60,013 bases of DNA from Planctomycetota bacterium. Its GTDB lineage: Bacteria; Planctomycetota; Phycisphaerae; UBA1845; UTPLA1. Made by a program: the position numbers and the translations under genes. Location: NCBI GenBank assembly GCA_016712275.1, contig JADJRI010000027.1, positions 1-60,013 on the forward strand, read 5' to 3'. Under the pieces are notes generated by a model. It searched no databases, was not told the origin of the DNA, and saw only the letters and a program-made list of their open reading frames with translations. This document shows positions 47,542 through 56,548 of this stretch, in pieces. Numbering within the stretch: the stretch's first letter is position 1; each line of letters begins with the position of its first letter.

Positions 47542-47747
47542 GTGGGCAGTGTAAGCCGAATGACGGCTCGTATATAGCGCGGATCAACCCCGCCGTGCCG
47601 TTCGCACGGTACTCATCCTGCGGCAGTTTCTCTTGTTGTCTGGTTAGACCGTCAGATATGGCCAGTTCGACGTTCAGCCAATCCGACATCGGCTCAGCTC
47701 GAAATCGCTTGCTTTTCATTCACCGAAAAATCCCGTACAAGATCGCC

Positions 47748-48638
47748 ATGAAACCGCTCATCGGACTCATCGGCGGCACCGGCCTTGGCCATGCGCTGGC
47801 GCATGAAATCAAGGGCGATGCCATCGCAGTGGAAACGCCGTATGGACCACCCAGCGGCTCGATCGCGCGCGGCACGTGGCAGGGAATCGATGTCGCGTTT
47901 CTTCCAAGACACGGGCCGCAACACACGCTTCCGCCGTCGGCTGTTCCCTATCGCGCGAACATTTTTGCCCTGAAGTCGATCGGCGTCACGCACATCCTCG
48001 CCAGCGGCGCCACCGGGAGCCTTCGCGAGGAATTGCGGCCGCGCGATCTGGTTATTCCCGATCAAGTCATCGACAAGACCCACCGACGGGTCGGCACATT
48101 CTTCGATGAGGCCGGCCTCGCCGCGCATGTTGAATTTTCACAACCATTTTGCCCGATGCTGCGCCGCGTTCTTCTCGATTCGTCTTCCGGTGTTGACGTG
48201 ACGCTGCATGACGCGGCAACGTATGTCTGCATGGAAGGGCCGGCCTTTTCGACCGTCGCCGAAAGTCGAATGCACCGTTCGTGGGGCGGCGATCTGATCG
48301 GCATGACTTGCATGCCCGAGGCGAAGCTCGCTCGCGAGGCGGAAATCTGTTACGCGCTGATCGCGCTCCCCACCGATTACGATTGCTGGCGGCCGCACGA
48401 CCCGGGCGTGAGTCAGCACGAATTGCTCAAGGAGATTATCGGCAACGTTGAACACGCGACGGCCAACTCGGTACAGCTACTGAAGACAGCGCTGGAGGCG
48501 ATTCGCGCAAAACCATTGACGGCGTGTAATTGTCAGAAATCGCTCGACCTTGCCATCTGGACCAAGCCTGCCGGCATGGATGCCGACATCAAGAAAAAGC
48601 TGAACCCCATTTTGGCGCGGTATTGTTCGAAGCAGTAG
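47748..48638 (+). CDS. mtnP: S-methyl-5'-thioadenosine phosphorylase
   Basis: Product of 296 residues from ATG 47748. Family motifs: LIGLIGGTGLGHA, FLPRHGPQHTLPP, ILASGATGSLREEL, YVCMEGPAFSTVAESRMHR and the MTAP-type base-site TDYDCWR (purine nucleoside phosphorylases have Asn here instead). It phosphorolyses methylthioadenosine to adenine and methylthioribose-1-phosphate, recycling methionine from SAM-dependent reactions. No other methionine salvage gene is near. Intact; divergent from the phosphotransferase gene. Confidence 0.93.
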   Translation: MKPLIGLIGGTGLGHALAHEIKGDAIAVETPYGPPSGSIARGTWQGIDVAFLPRHGPQHTLPPSAVPYRANIFALKSIGVTHILASGATGSLREELRPRDLVIPDQVIDKTHRRVGTFFDEAGLAAHVEFSQPFCPMLRRVLLDSSSGVDVTLHDAATYVCMEGPAFSTVAESRMHRSWGGDLIGMTCMPEAKLAREAEICYALIALPTDYDCWRPHDPGVSQHELLKEIIGNVEHATANSVQLLKTALEAIRAKPLTACNCQKSLDLAIWTKPAGMDADIKKKLNPILARYCSKQ

Positions 48639-48740
48639 GGTTTCGAAATCTCGATTTGAGTTTGCGGTGTATTGGCCCGGGGTCTGACGGGATTGTATGT
48701 CGAATTGGACTGGCAATCGAACGAACGGCGAAGCGGCAAC

Positions 48741-49253
48741 ATGAACGAATCCACCCCACCTCCATTTCGCGATCGCCTGCTGCTTTTCGTCGGTTCATTG
48801 GCCTATGTCGGATTTGTGCCATTTGCTTCGGGCACGGTCGCGGTGGCTGTCGTGGGAATCCCGCTTTATCTGCTGCTCGCGCAGATTCTCAATATTTCGA
48901 CGCTTGCCTATATCGCGTTCACCGTGGCATTCACGTTGTTCTCCATATGGATCGCAGGCCACGCCGATCGCATTCTCAATGAAAAAGACAGCAAGCGCAA
49001 CGTGATCGACGAACTGCCCGGCTTTCTCATTGCTCTCATCGGTCTACCGGTGACATGGCAGCTTGTCGTCGCGGCATTTTTCATCGAACGCATCATCGAT
49101 ATCGCCAAAGTCTGGCCGGCGAACGTGATCGAAAAGAAGCTGCCCGGCGGGTGGGGGGTCGTTCTCGACGATGTCGTCGCGGGAATGTACACGTTGGCCA
49201 TACTGCATGCTGCTGGCGCAATTGCACCGAGCTTGTTGGGAATTGCAGAATAA
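48741..49253 (+). CDS. pgpA: Phosphatidylglycerophosphatase A
   Basis: Product of 170 residues from ATG 48741. GSLAYVGFVPFASGTVAVAV, DSKRNVIDELPGFLIAL (conserved acidic motif) and WGVVLDDVVAGMYTLAIL are the family signatures, with membrane helices near 15-60 and 95-120. It removes the phosphate from phosphatidylglycerophosphate at the inner membrane. Followed 69 nt later by SUI1. The C-terminal part has a decayed duplicate at 53091-53227. Confidence 0.92.
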   Translation: MNESTPPPFRDRLLLFVGSLAYVGFVPFASGTVAVAVVGIPLYLLLAQILNISTLAYIAFTVAFTLFSIWIAGHADRILNEKDSKRNVIDELPGFLIALIGLPVTWQLVVAAFFIERIIDIAKVWPANVIEKKLPGGWGVVLDDVVAGMYTLAILHAAGAIAPSLLGIAE

Positions 49254-49321
49254 TCGACTGTTTGGATCGCCTTCTTGAAGCCCTTGCCGATCAAAACAGT
49301 CCACTCGGAGACTCTCAACAA

Positions 49322-49678
49322 ATGCCCGGCCTTTTCGACGGTACGCCATTGGAACGCCCCGTCACCTGTGAGCGGTGCAATTTGCCACTCGGCGAGTGCG
49401 CGTGCCCGCGTGCGGCCGATGGCCGAATTGTTTTGCCCAAGGATCAAAGCGCCCGCGTCAGTCGCGAACGGCGCGGCGGCGGAAAAATGGTCACGATCGT
49501 GAGCGGCCTCGATGCCAGCGCGAGTGATCTGCCGGCCATGCTCAAGGAATTGAAGGCGAAACTTGGGACCGGCGGCACGTTGTGCGATGGCCGACTTGAA
49601 CTGCAGGGCGACCACCTCGAAAAGCTGGTTGCACTGCTAAAGGAGAGAGGCTTTCCGGCTAAGCCCTCGGGCGGCTGA
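49322..49678 (+). CDS. SUI1/eIF1-family translation initiation factor with N-terminal zinc-ribbon-like segment
   Basis: Product of 118 residues. The N-terminal part VTCERCNLPLGECACPRAAD contains four Cys in a CxxC...CxC arrangement, suitable for zinc. The SUI1 domain: GKMVTIVSGLDASASDLPAM, KAKLGTGGTLCDGRLELQGD, LVALLKERGFPAK. Bacterial SUI1 (YciH) proteins influence start-codon selection. ATG 49322 in MPGLFDGTPLERP. The N-terminal half recurs at 53244. Confidence 0.9.
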   Translation: MPGLFDGTPLERPVTCERCNLPLGECACPRAADGRIVLPKDQSARVSRERRGGGKMVTIVSGLDASASDLPAMLKELKAKLGTGGTLCDGRLELQGDHLEKLVALLKERGFPAKPSGG

Positions 49679-49693
49679 CCAGTTTCGAAATGG

Positions 49694-52483
49694 TCAAGGC
49701 GTCAGTATCGCCGTGACGAATGGCGCGATGTCCCGGCCATCAATACGCGAATCGTGATTCATGTCCGCCGTCGTCCATCCGCTCGTGCCGCCATTCGACG
49801 TCAATAGGACGTGAACAAACCACGTCACATCGGCGAGTCCCACGATTCCATCCTGATTGAGGTCACCGCGCCCGGGATAAGTGCAGTCGGGCGGCGGCGT
49901 GCCCTGGCAGGCGTCAATTACGCCGTTCGTGTCGCAATCTGAAACGGAATGATAAAGGAATGCGACGTCGGGAAATGGCGGATAATCCGCGCTGATCGGC
50001 TGGCCGACAACAATCCGGCCTTCGTTGATGGCGACGGCGTTGATGATCGAAGAAGACGTGCGCATCGGCGGGTTTGCAAGGACTGCTCGCGTCTCCCAAG
50101 CAAGCTCTCGTCGCTGGAGAACATGGACCTCTCTGGGCGCGGCATTGCCGCTGCCGTTGATGGTGCCATATGGCCCCGTGATGGTCACGAGGGTTCCGTT
50201 GTTAATCGCCACCGAGGCGCCGAAGTAGCCCGGCCACCTGGGCAGCTGTTCCGTGATTCTGGCGGATTCGGTCCATGTGGCCCCCGTTCGTTCATAGACG
50301 TAAATCGCCCCGGCGCTGGTCACCCATTCGCCACCAAACAAGACCCACTCGTCGGGAGACGCCACGACGGCCATCTCGTTATGAATGTCAACACTCTGTC
50401 CAAACTCCAGGGCCGATTGCCCGGAACGGGGTTCAACACGCGATAGGAGCGACCATTGCACATCATCGAGCCGGAAGAGGTAGGCCGCACCCGACGTGTC
50501 TGTTTCACCATTGGTCCAAGGAGCGCCAACTATTAAGTTCGGGCCGTCGAGCGCCACGGCTGCTCCGAAATGGTCGGACGTTTCGTCCGTCGAATTCGCA
50601 AGCCTCTGCACACGCACCCAATCGCCGTCGACATATTCATACAGATGGACGCTTCCGTTGGATAAGCCATTTGTGCTCTCAGACGGGTTTCCCACCGCGA
50701 TGCGCCCGTCACTGATGGCGACCGCCGTTCCGAATCGATCGGAACCGGTCGATTCGATGCTGGCAAGCCGCGACTCAAGATTCCAGGCTCCCGCTTCCCG
50801 TCGAAAAACAAAAACCGCTCCCCGTGCCGAATACGGGCTTGACGGGCTCAGGTTCGCTCGCGGCGCGCCGACAACGATCAGCGAATCTTCGACGGCGACA
50901 CTGAAGCCAAACAGGTCGCTCTCGACATTCTCGGAGGATGAAAGAATGGCCTCGTCCGACCATTCGTCTCCAATACGGCGAAATACGACGGCGCTTCCCA
51001 CCAAACAACTTCCTTCGGCGCCGCACGCGTTGTAATCCGAGCCTGGGGCGCCGAGTACAAGGACATCGCCGTGCATCGCGACCGCCGTCGCAAATTCGGC
51101 GTTCTCGATTCCGGTCGGCGGCGAAAAATAGGCATCGGGTAGGATTTCGCACGGGGTGCAGCCGTCGATGAATCCGTCCAGGTCGGCATCAACGGCGTCG
51201 TCAAATCCGGGGCAGTGATCGCAGGCATCACCGACTCCATCTCCATCAGAATCAACCTGCGCGAAATTGGCATCCTGTGGGCAGTTGTCGCAATTGTTCG
51301 GCGTTATGTCATGGTCGTCATCATTCGAATCCGGGCCGGGGCACAGGTCGCAGCCATCCGGAACAAAATCGTTGTCGGAATCCTGTGCATCGTCGTGATC
51401 CGGACACGCATCGCACGCGTCTCCCCAACCATCCCCATCTGAATCCGATTGGTCGGCGTTCACCACGTCCGGGCAATTGTCACAGTCGTCGATCGTGAGG
51501 TCACCGTCCCAATCGGGTTCGCACTCATCGGTCGAACCATCATCGTCGCAGTCGATTCCGCCCGTTTCGCAGCCCTCCAGCCGCCATTGGGGCTGCGTGC
51601 CCGAATATTCAATCGCGAACACGCTGTCGTGCCGTCCGGGAAGGAACTCTGTCGGCTGACCTTGAAACGACGGTCCGGTTGAAATCTGGTTTTCGATTCC
51701 GATCGGAATGGTCCGGGCAAAGGCATCTCCATTGAGATACCCGAATCGAACTAGGGACGATCCGCCCGGCAGCGATTCGATGGCGCTGATGGAAGGGAGT
51801 ACGGGAGTCGAACCATAGTCGATCGCCAATCCGCCGGGCGAAAGTCCGGTCGATAATAGGGTGATTCGCTCGCTGCCGTCGTAGCGGCATCGCTCGATGG
51901 TTCCGGCCGCCGCGTCCGCCCAGAGTATCTCGCGTCGCGTCAAGTCGAGCTCGACATCGGCCACATTGTGATTGCCGAGCGGCGTCGTGTAGAGCGTGCG
52001 GCGGCGATCATCGTCGAGCGACTTGGAGTGAATTGACCCTGAGTTGAAGCCGCTGACCGACCAGAAGAGGGTCCGGCGGAGGGGATCAATGGCAATGCCT
52101 GAAACGGGCCAACCGCCGCCGTTGGTTTCCTCGCGCTGATCGGTTCCGTCAGTTCTGGCTGAGAGTATCCACTCGTCTTCCGACCAATAGATTCGACGCG
52201 CGATGTAATCGAATGCGATGGAAAAGGGGGCATACTGTCCGGGCGAAATAACCGTGTGAAATGTTTCCAACTGGGTACAGTCGAGGTTTGAACGAAGGAT
52301 TTTGTCCTGAACATTGTCGGTCCAGTACAACTTCCCGCCGACCAGATCGAGGGCCAGATCAATCGGCTGTGGTTGGCCCTGAATCAGGACCACAACTCCG
52401 GAGCCGTCAAGATTGCAGCGAAGAATACGATCGTGATCATGATCTGCGAAGTACAGTGTTCCGGAATATGGGTCGATCTCCAT
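49694..52483 (-). CDS. Secreted mosaic protein: YWTD propeller, thrombospondin type 3, FG-GAP propeller, dockerin-like ends (N-terminus unresolved)
   Basis: At least 929 residues. Residues 1-240: LDL-receptor class B/YWTD-like units (GGKLYWTDNVQDKIL, ARRIYWSEDE, RREILWADAA). About 310-440: Ca-binding thrombospondin type 3 repeats (DSDGDGWGDACDACPD, DSDGDGVGDACDHCPG). About 460-830: FG-GAP-like propeller blades (FGFSVAVEDSLIVVGAP, FGTAVAISDGRIAVGNP, FGAAVALDGPNLIVGAP). The last 60 residues hold two dockerin-like units (GDLNQDGIVGLADVTWF, ADMNHDSRIDGRDIAPF). The frame stays open and family-like (ETDSIHRASLDGSNAAQIL) upstream to about 52600 but shows no start or signal peptide, so the true N-terminus lies beyond a frame break or is lost. 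Confidence 0.8.
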   Translation of the reverse strand: MEIDPYSGTLYFADHDHDRILRCNLDGSGVVVLIQGQPQPIDLALDLVGGKLYWTDNVQDKILRSNLDCTQLETFHTVISPGQYAPFSIAFDYIARRIYWSEDEWILSARTDGTDQREETNGGGWPVSGIAIDPLRRTLFWSVSGFNSGSIHSKSLDDDRRRTLYTTPLGNHNVADVELDLTRREILWADAAAGTIERCRYDGSERITLLSTGLSPGGLAIDYGSTPVLPSISAIESLPGGSSLVRFGYLNGDAFARTIPIGIENQISTGPSFQGQPTEFLPGRHDSVFAIEYSGTQPQWRLEGCETGGIDCDDDGSTDECEPDWDGDLTIDDCDNCPDVVNADQSDSDGDGWGDACDACPDHDDAQDSDNDFVPDGCDLCPGPDSNDDDHDITPNNCDNCPQDANFAQVDSDGDGVGDACDHCPGFDDAVDADLDGFIDGCTPCEILPDAYFSPPTGIENAEFATAVAMHGDVLVLGAPGSDYNACGAEGSCLVGSAVVFRRIGDEWSDEAILSSSENVESDLFGFSVAVEDSLIVVGAPRANLSPSSPYSARGAVFVFRREAGAWNLESRLASIESTGSDRFGTAVAISDGRIAVGNPSESTNGLSNGSVHLYEYVDGDWVRVQRLANSTDETSDHFGAAVALDGPNLIVGAPWTNGETDTSGAAYLFRLDDVQWSLLSRVEPRSGQSALEFGQSVDIHNEMAVVASPDEWVLFGGEWVTSAGAIYVYERTGATWTESARITEQLPRWPGYFGASVAINNGTLVTITGPYGTINGSGNAAPREVHVLQRRELAWETRAVLANPPMRTSSSIINAVAINEGRIVVGQPISADYPPFPDVAFLYHSVSDCDTNGVIDACQGTPPPDCTYPGRGDLNQDGIVGLADVTWFVHVLLTSNGGTSGWTTADMNHDSRIDGRDIAPFVTAILTP

Positions 52484-53090
52484 GGTGTCGGCTTGCCCAA
52501 GAGGGGGGCCAAGAATCTGTGCGGCATTTGATCCATCGAGCGACGCGCGGTGAATACTGTCCGTCTCCCAGTCGCACCAATAGATTTGCCCCCTGACCGG
52601 CGAAGCACTGATGACAATTGAATGAAAGGTTGCCGCTGCGGCGACTGCCCGGCACGCGGCGATGCCCGGTCAAAGCCTCTTGCGGACTGTCGGTTTCGTC
52701 TGTCGAATGACTGGATAACCAAATTGTGGATTTTCCATGGTTGGGCTTTCCGCCGGCTACGAGGTAAAGGCCGACTACAACGCAACTATGTGAGTCCGGC
52801 GCCATGTAAAAACAGGCGTCGACGGCTTTGAGAATCGCGCAATTGCGGGCTTCCCAGTTCAGTCGAGGGACGGACAGCTCCCGATCGCGAATCCTTGAAA
52901 GAAACGCCAGGCGTTGTGCGGTACTGGTATGCGGAAACTGGAAGGGCGGGAATTGGATTATGGCAAGCGAATAATAGACTTAGAAAATAATGGCCCAAAC
53001 TGTTTCCACTGATTCCGTACGACCGTGAGACGCCTTTCCGTCATCGGAGCCCGACAAGCAATCATATACACTTCGGAATGTGTCCGTCAA
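52484..53090. other. Spacer with the likely degenerate N-terminus of the mosaic protein
   Basis: The first about 120 bases continue the mosaic protein frame; beyond TGA near 52670 (minus strand) no coherent coding or signal-peptide segment was found in any frame. The remainder is spacer. Confidence 0.45.
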
Positions 53091-53227
53091 CTGCCGGGCG
53101 GGTGGAGGTTGTGCTGAACGACATGATGGCGGGGATTGACACGCTGGCTATTCTTCATGCCGCGTCACGCTGGATGCCGGGGTTGCGTGGTCTGCCAGTT
53201 GGCGAACCCCAAGAATCGCGAAATTGA
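53091..53227 (+). pseudogene. pgpA C-terminal remnant (duplicate)
   Basis: Resembles the end of pgpA at 49138-49240. It begins with CTGCCGGGCGGGTGG, like the original LPGGW codons. After a one-base shift, from 53102 it reads VEVVLNDMMAGIDTLAILHA against VVLDDVVAGMYTLAILHA. The last 20 residues (SRWMPGLRGLPVGEPQESRN) diverge. No upstream part of pgpA is present. It ends at TGA 53227, 17 nt before the SUI1 copy, mirroring the gene order of the intact pair. Confidence 0.8.
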
Positions 53228-53243
53228 AAGGAGCGTCCCATCC

Positions 53244-53444
53244 ATGCCCGGCCTTTTCGCTGGCACGTCGCTCGAACGCCTTGTCACCTGCGAGCGGTGC
53301 AATCTGCCACTCGGCGATTGCACGTGCCCGCGTTTGGCCGATGGTCGAATCGTTTTGCAAAAGGATCAACGCGCCCGCGTTGTTCACGAACGGCGCGGCG
53401 CGACCGGCAAGATTCTGAAGCGGAAGCTCGTCGATCTGCTTTGA
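53244..53444 (+). pseudogene. SUI1 N-terminal remnant (duplicate)
   Basis: ATG 53244 with a full AAAGGAG site 10 nt upstream. The first 45 residues are about 80% identical by eye to the SUI1 protein at 49322 (VTCERCNLPLGDCTCPRLAD, GRIVLQKDQRARVVHERRG). Then it diverges (ATGKILKRKLVDLL) and stops at 66 residues, so it has the zinc-ribbon-like part but no SUI1 domain. It could still be translated as a small Cys-rich protein. Confidence 0.8.
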
Positions 53445-53551
53445 TACAATTCATTATCGACTGCGACCAAGCCAACAAAAGAAGGCGGCGTTTATTGTCA
53501 CCATGAAGTGCCAACAAACGCCGCCGAGTTGACTGAATTAGACGCGCAGGA

Positions 53552-55478
53552 CTACGGAAACGCCGCATCCACAAATGCCTGAACATCAAGTCCGTTTTTC
53601 AATCCGTCAAGATTGACATCGGCCCGATCCGCGGGAAACGGTGCTGTAAAGGGCAGGCACAAAGAGATGCGACAAAGTCCGGTGCGTCATAAGCATCAAC
53701 CACCTGGTTTCCGTCCATGTCACCGGCACGATGCCGCAGAATGGAATAGTGCCTTCTTCGGTGATCGTCAGGTGAACCGGCTCGCTGGTCGCGCCGCACG
53801 CGTTGGTGACGACGCAGCGATAGTCGCCGGAGCCCTCATCACAGCCCCAAACGCCGACGAGAAGTCGATTGGTGTCCGTTCCCTTGAATTGGTACTGCGA
53901 AAAGCCCTCGCAATTGTCGTCTTCGATATCCACCCACTCGGCCGTGACAAGGTCCTTCTTCTGCCATTTTGTGGTCATGGGAAGGGAGCCTGTTGTTCTC
54001 GCGTTCAGCACTTCGAATCCGAAGATCGGCGTTTCGGATGTTGTCACTACACCTTGAGCATCGAGCGTCACACTGGGGGCCGTGCAGGTTGTGGAATCCA
54101 AATAGACGATGCCGTTTCCAAACACAACTTCGCAGGGTGATCGCAGGTCCTGATAAGTCACGACCATGGCATTGCCATCGGCGCTAAGGTGGCGAACATC
54201 GTAGATCCACATGGTCTCTTCGTTGAATGTTGTGTCTCCGGGCTGAGCCTGCGATTGCAGATACTGCTGAAGGTCCATGGGTATGCCGCCGTTAATGGTC
54301 GGCCGCCAGATGAACAGCCGCCACACCAAGGCCGGCGCGAAGTTCTGAGTGCCGTATCCAACGCTGCCGATTACCGTATTGCCGTCATCACTAATACTGG
54401 TTGCGATCATCTGGATTGCAGGAAATCCCATATAGAGCGCCGGCTTGCCGAGGCTTTCGGGCACCCAGGTTGCTCCGCTCCAAGTCCATCGCATCAGGCG
54501 CGTGTAGTACAAATTGTCTTCAGGATTGGCGGGAGGACCGTAAAGCAGTTCAGACAGGATTTCGCTGCTCTGGGCAACGACCTTTGTTCCGTCGCTCGTG
54601 ACCGGCGGACTTCCGATATGACCATAGGGATCGAGAAGCGTCTGCACGCCATTTCGCCACACGGAAAGTCGGCGGGTTTCGTAGGTCTCCAGCGGGCCGG
54701 CACCGTCGGGATCGGGAGATGTGCCAAGGTCATAGCCGACAATGACGCTGCCATCGCCATTCGTGCGATCGGCCCGGGTTGTATCTGTGCCCGGCTGAGC
54801 GGCAAGCTGTTCAAAGTCGCCGGTGTGGCTGTCGTAGCGCCATGCGTAGTAGTCGCCACAGAAACCAAAGGGCGCGCAACCGTTGCTTCGTGCCGCTGCA
54901 GTGGCATAATATCCGGCGCCGACAACATATCGGCCGTCGCCTGAGATGTCATACGGTGTGTTGATGTCAGAATCACAGCGCGTTCCACCGACACGCACAT
55001 CCACGAATTCAAACGGCGCTCCATCGCAACTATAAGACAAAGTCTGTGTTGTCCAATCGAAGGAACCACAATTCACCCATCCCGTGCCGGCGGTCCAGCG
55101 GTGGGCAATGCTTGCAATGGGACACGGCGGTGAGTGGGGAGACTCGGTATTGGAGTCGAAACAATTGAGACTTCCCCAGTCATCAAGATTTTCCCTGCTG
55201 AGCGACAGCACGCTCGCGTCTGAATTGCATTTCAGAATTCCATTGCCCGAGATGAATGCATCCGGGATGGTAGTGACACTGCCGCCGCGCGTGTACTTGA
55301 CGACGGCATATTCAGTGATGGGCCGGTCATAAATAAACCCCACCACGGTCTGGCCGTCCGCGGTCATGTCCTGAATGTTGACTCCGATTTGTACAAGCTT
55401 TGGCTGGGCGTGAGCTGATCTGCACGCGACGGCCATGACGATAATTGCAGCGATGGTCAAGATTCGATGGCTGTTCAT
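53552..55478 (-). CDS. Secreted HAF-repeat protein with Ig-like domain and dockerin-like ends (frame broken)
   Basis: Start ATG 55478 (AAGGA about 12 nt upstream) gives MNSHRILTIAAIIVMAVACR, a signal peptide. The body has five or more HAF-type repeats, each with a D/SADG..VVG core (SGDGRYVVGAGYY, NGDGSVIVGYDLG, SDGTKVVAQSSE, SDDGNTVIGSVGY). The C-terminal part has an Ig-like strand pair (SGDYRCVVTNACGATSEPVH) and then two dockerin-like units recovered only after frame changes near 53735 and 53665: GDMDGNQVVDAYDAPDF and ADVNLDGLKNGLDVQAF, ending AAFP at TAG 53552. Surface or secreted protein; no catalytic motif. Confidence 0.8.
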
Positions 55479-55601
55479 TGGATTGAGTCCTTGCAATTGA
55501 AGCGAGCGAGATTGGAAAACGTCCATCCATGGTTGCTTGCGGTGGGGGCGCCAATGACGCCCCCACCACAAGGAAGAGGGAAAATACCAAGAAAAGTCGA
55601 A

Positions 55602-56261
55602 TTAACGTCGGCGCCGGGCGAGAACCGCGACACCCGTCAGGGCGAAAAGCGCGAGACTCGTCGGTTCGGGAACGGCGTTCCACGAGACGTTGTCAACGAC
55701 CGATTCCGGAAAGAAGCCAAACCCGAGGAATCGAATCTCGTCAAAGACCGAGCCGCCGTTTGTCGTCAGGTTGTACCAGGAGCCGCCGCCAAATCCGCCC
55801 CAAGATGGCGTAACGAACAGGAATTCCACTTCGACGCCGTCATTCAGAGCAACGGCGGCTGCCCCACCGCCTGAAAAAGTCGGAGGCCCGGAGCTGTCAA
55901 ATCCCTGGAACGACGCAGTGGTCAGGTCTTGACCGAATTCAATGAATACGCCGTAGGGACCATAATAGGAGTTCGTGCCTTGACCCGTGACGCCGGAAAG
56001 ATCACCGACAAAATTTGACCCTTCACCTGAGTAGATGAGTGGTATTCCGTGCGAGACACTCCAAGAGTCATTCGGCACGTTGGTTCCCGTCGCGCCGCCC
56101 GGTTCATCAAATGTTAGTGTATTCGTGTATGTGGGGGCGGGGGCGACTGATTGAGTAATAACGATACCTGCGCTGGCCGTCGAGGTCATCGCCGCCATAG
56201 CCATGGCGATCACACCGACCACCCCTGTCAGTCGAATTGTTAAACTTGTCCGTGAATTCAT
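55602..56261 (-). CDS. PEP-CTERM sorting domain protein
   Basis: Product of 219 residues. Signal peptide (MNSRTSLTIRLTGVVGVIAMA ... STASA). The C-terminus is the full sorting signal: VPEPTSLALFALTGVAVLARRRR, PEP motif, one helix, basic end. The middle is a Gly/aromatic-rich beta domain without cofactor motifs. Such proteins are processed by an exosortase and anchored at the outer surface or in extracellular matrix; no exosortase is in the window. Intact. Confidence 0.93.
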   Translation of the reverse strand: MNSRTSLTIRLTGVVGVIAMAMAAMTSTASAGIVITQSVAPAPTYTNTLTFDEPGGATGTNVPNDSWSVSHGIPLIYSGEGSNFVGDLSGVTGQGTNSYYGPYGVFIEFGQDLTTASFQGFDSSGPPTFSGGGAAAVALNDGVEVEFLFVTPSWGGFGGGSWYNLTTNGGSVFDEIRFLGFGFFPESVVDNVSWNAVPEPTSLALFALTGVAVLARRRR

Positions 56262-56548
56262 TGTTTCTCCTCCAACTATAAAAAAGGCCTACTTCCTTCG
56301 CGTCTCAAACATTTGAGACTGATGCAAACGGATCATGGTCATTTGTGATGCGTGCGGTCATTTGAAATCGAGAGCACAGATTATTATTCCCCAACAGGCT
56401 CCATAGTAACGTCCTGAAAATAACTTTACAAGTTTCCCTGGGGAAAAATTCAAGAATTTCTTTATCGCACTTGAATCGAAGCCGGAATCCATCTAAACTA
56501 CTAAAGCGGAAGGATTTATCGTTGTTCATTTATTTGAGCTGACTACAA
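56262..56548. other. AT-rich divergent spacer
   Basis: About 290 bases between the PEP-CTERM gene and the gene at 56549. One 74-codon minus frame (56529-56305) exists but has no ribosome site or family features. Noticeably more AT-rich than the flanks; presumably holds the promoters for both genes. Confidence 0.4.

Noticed and set aside
56305..56529. 74-codon minus-strand frame
   Set aside because: No ribosome site or family features in an AT-rich spacer.
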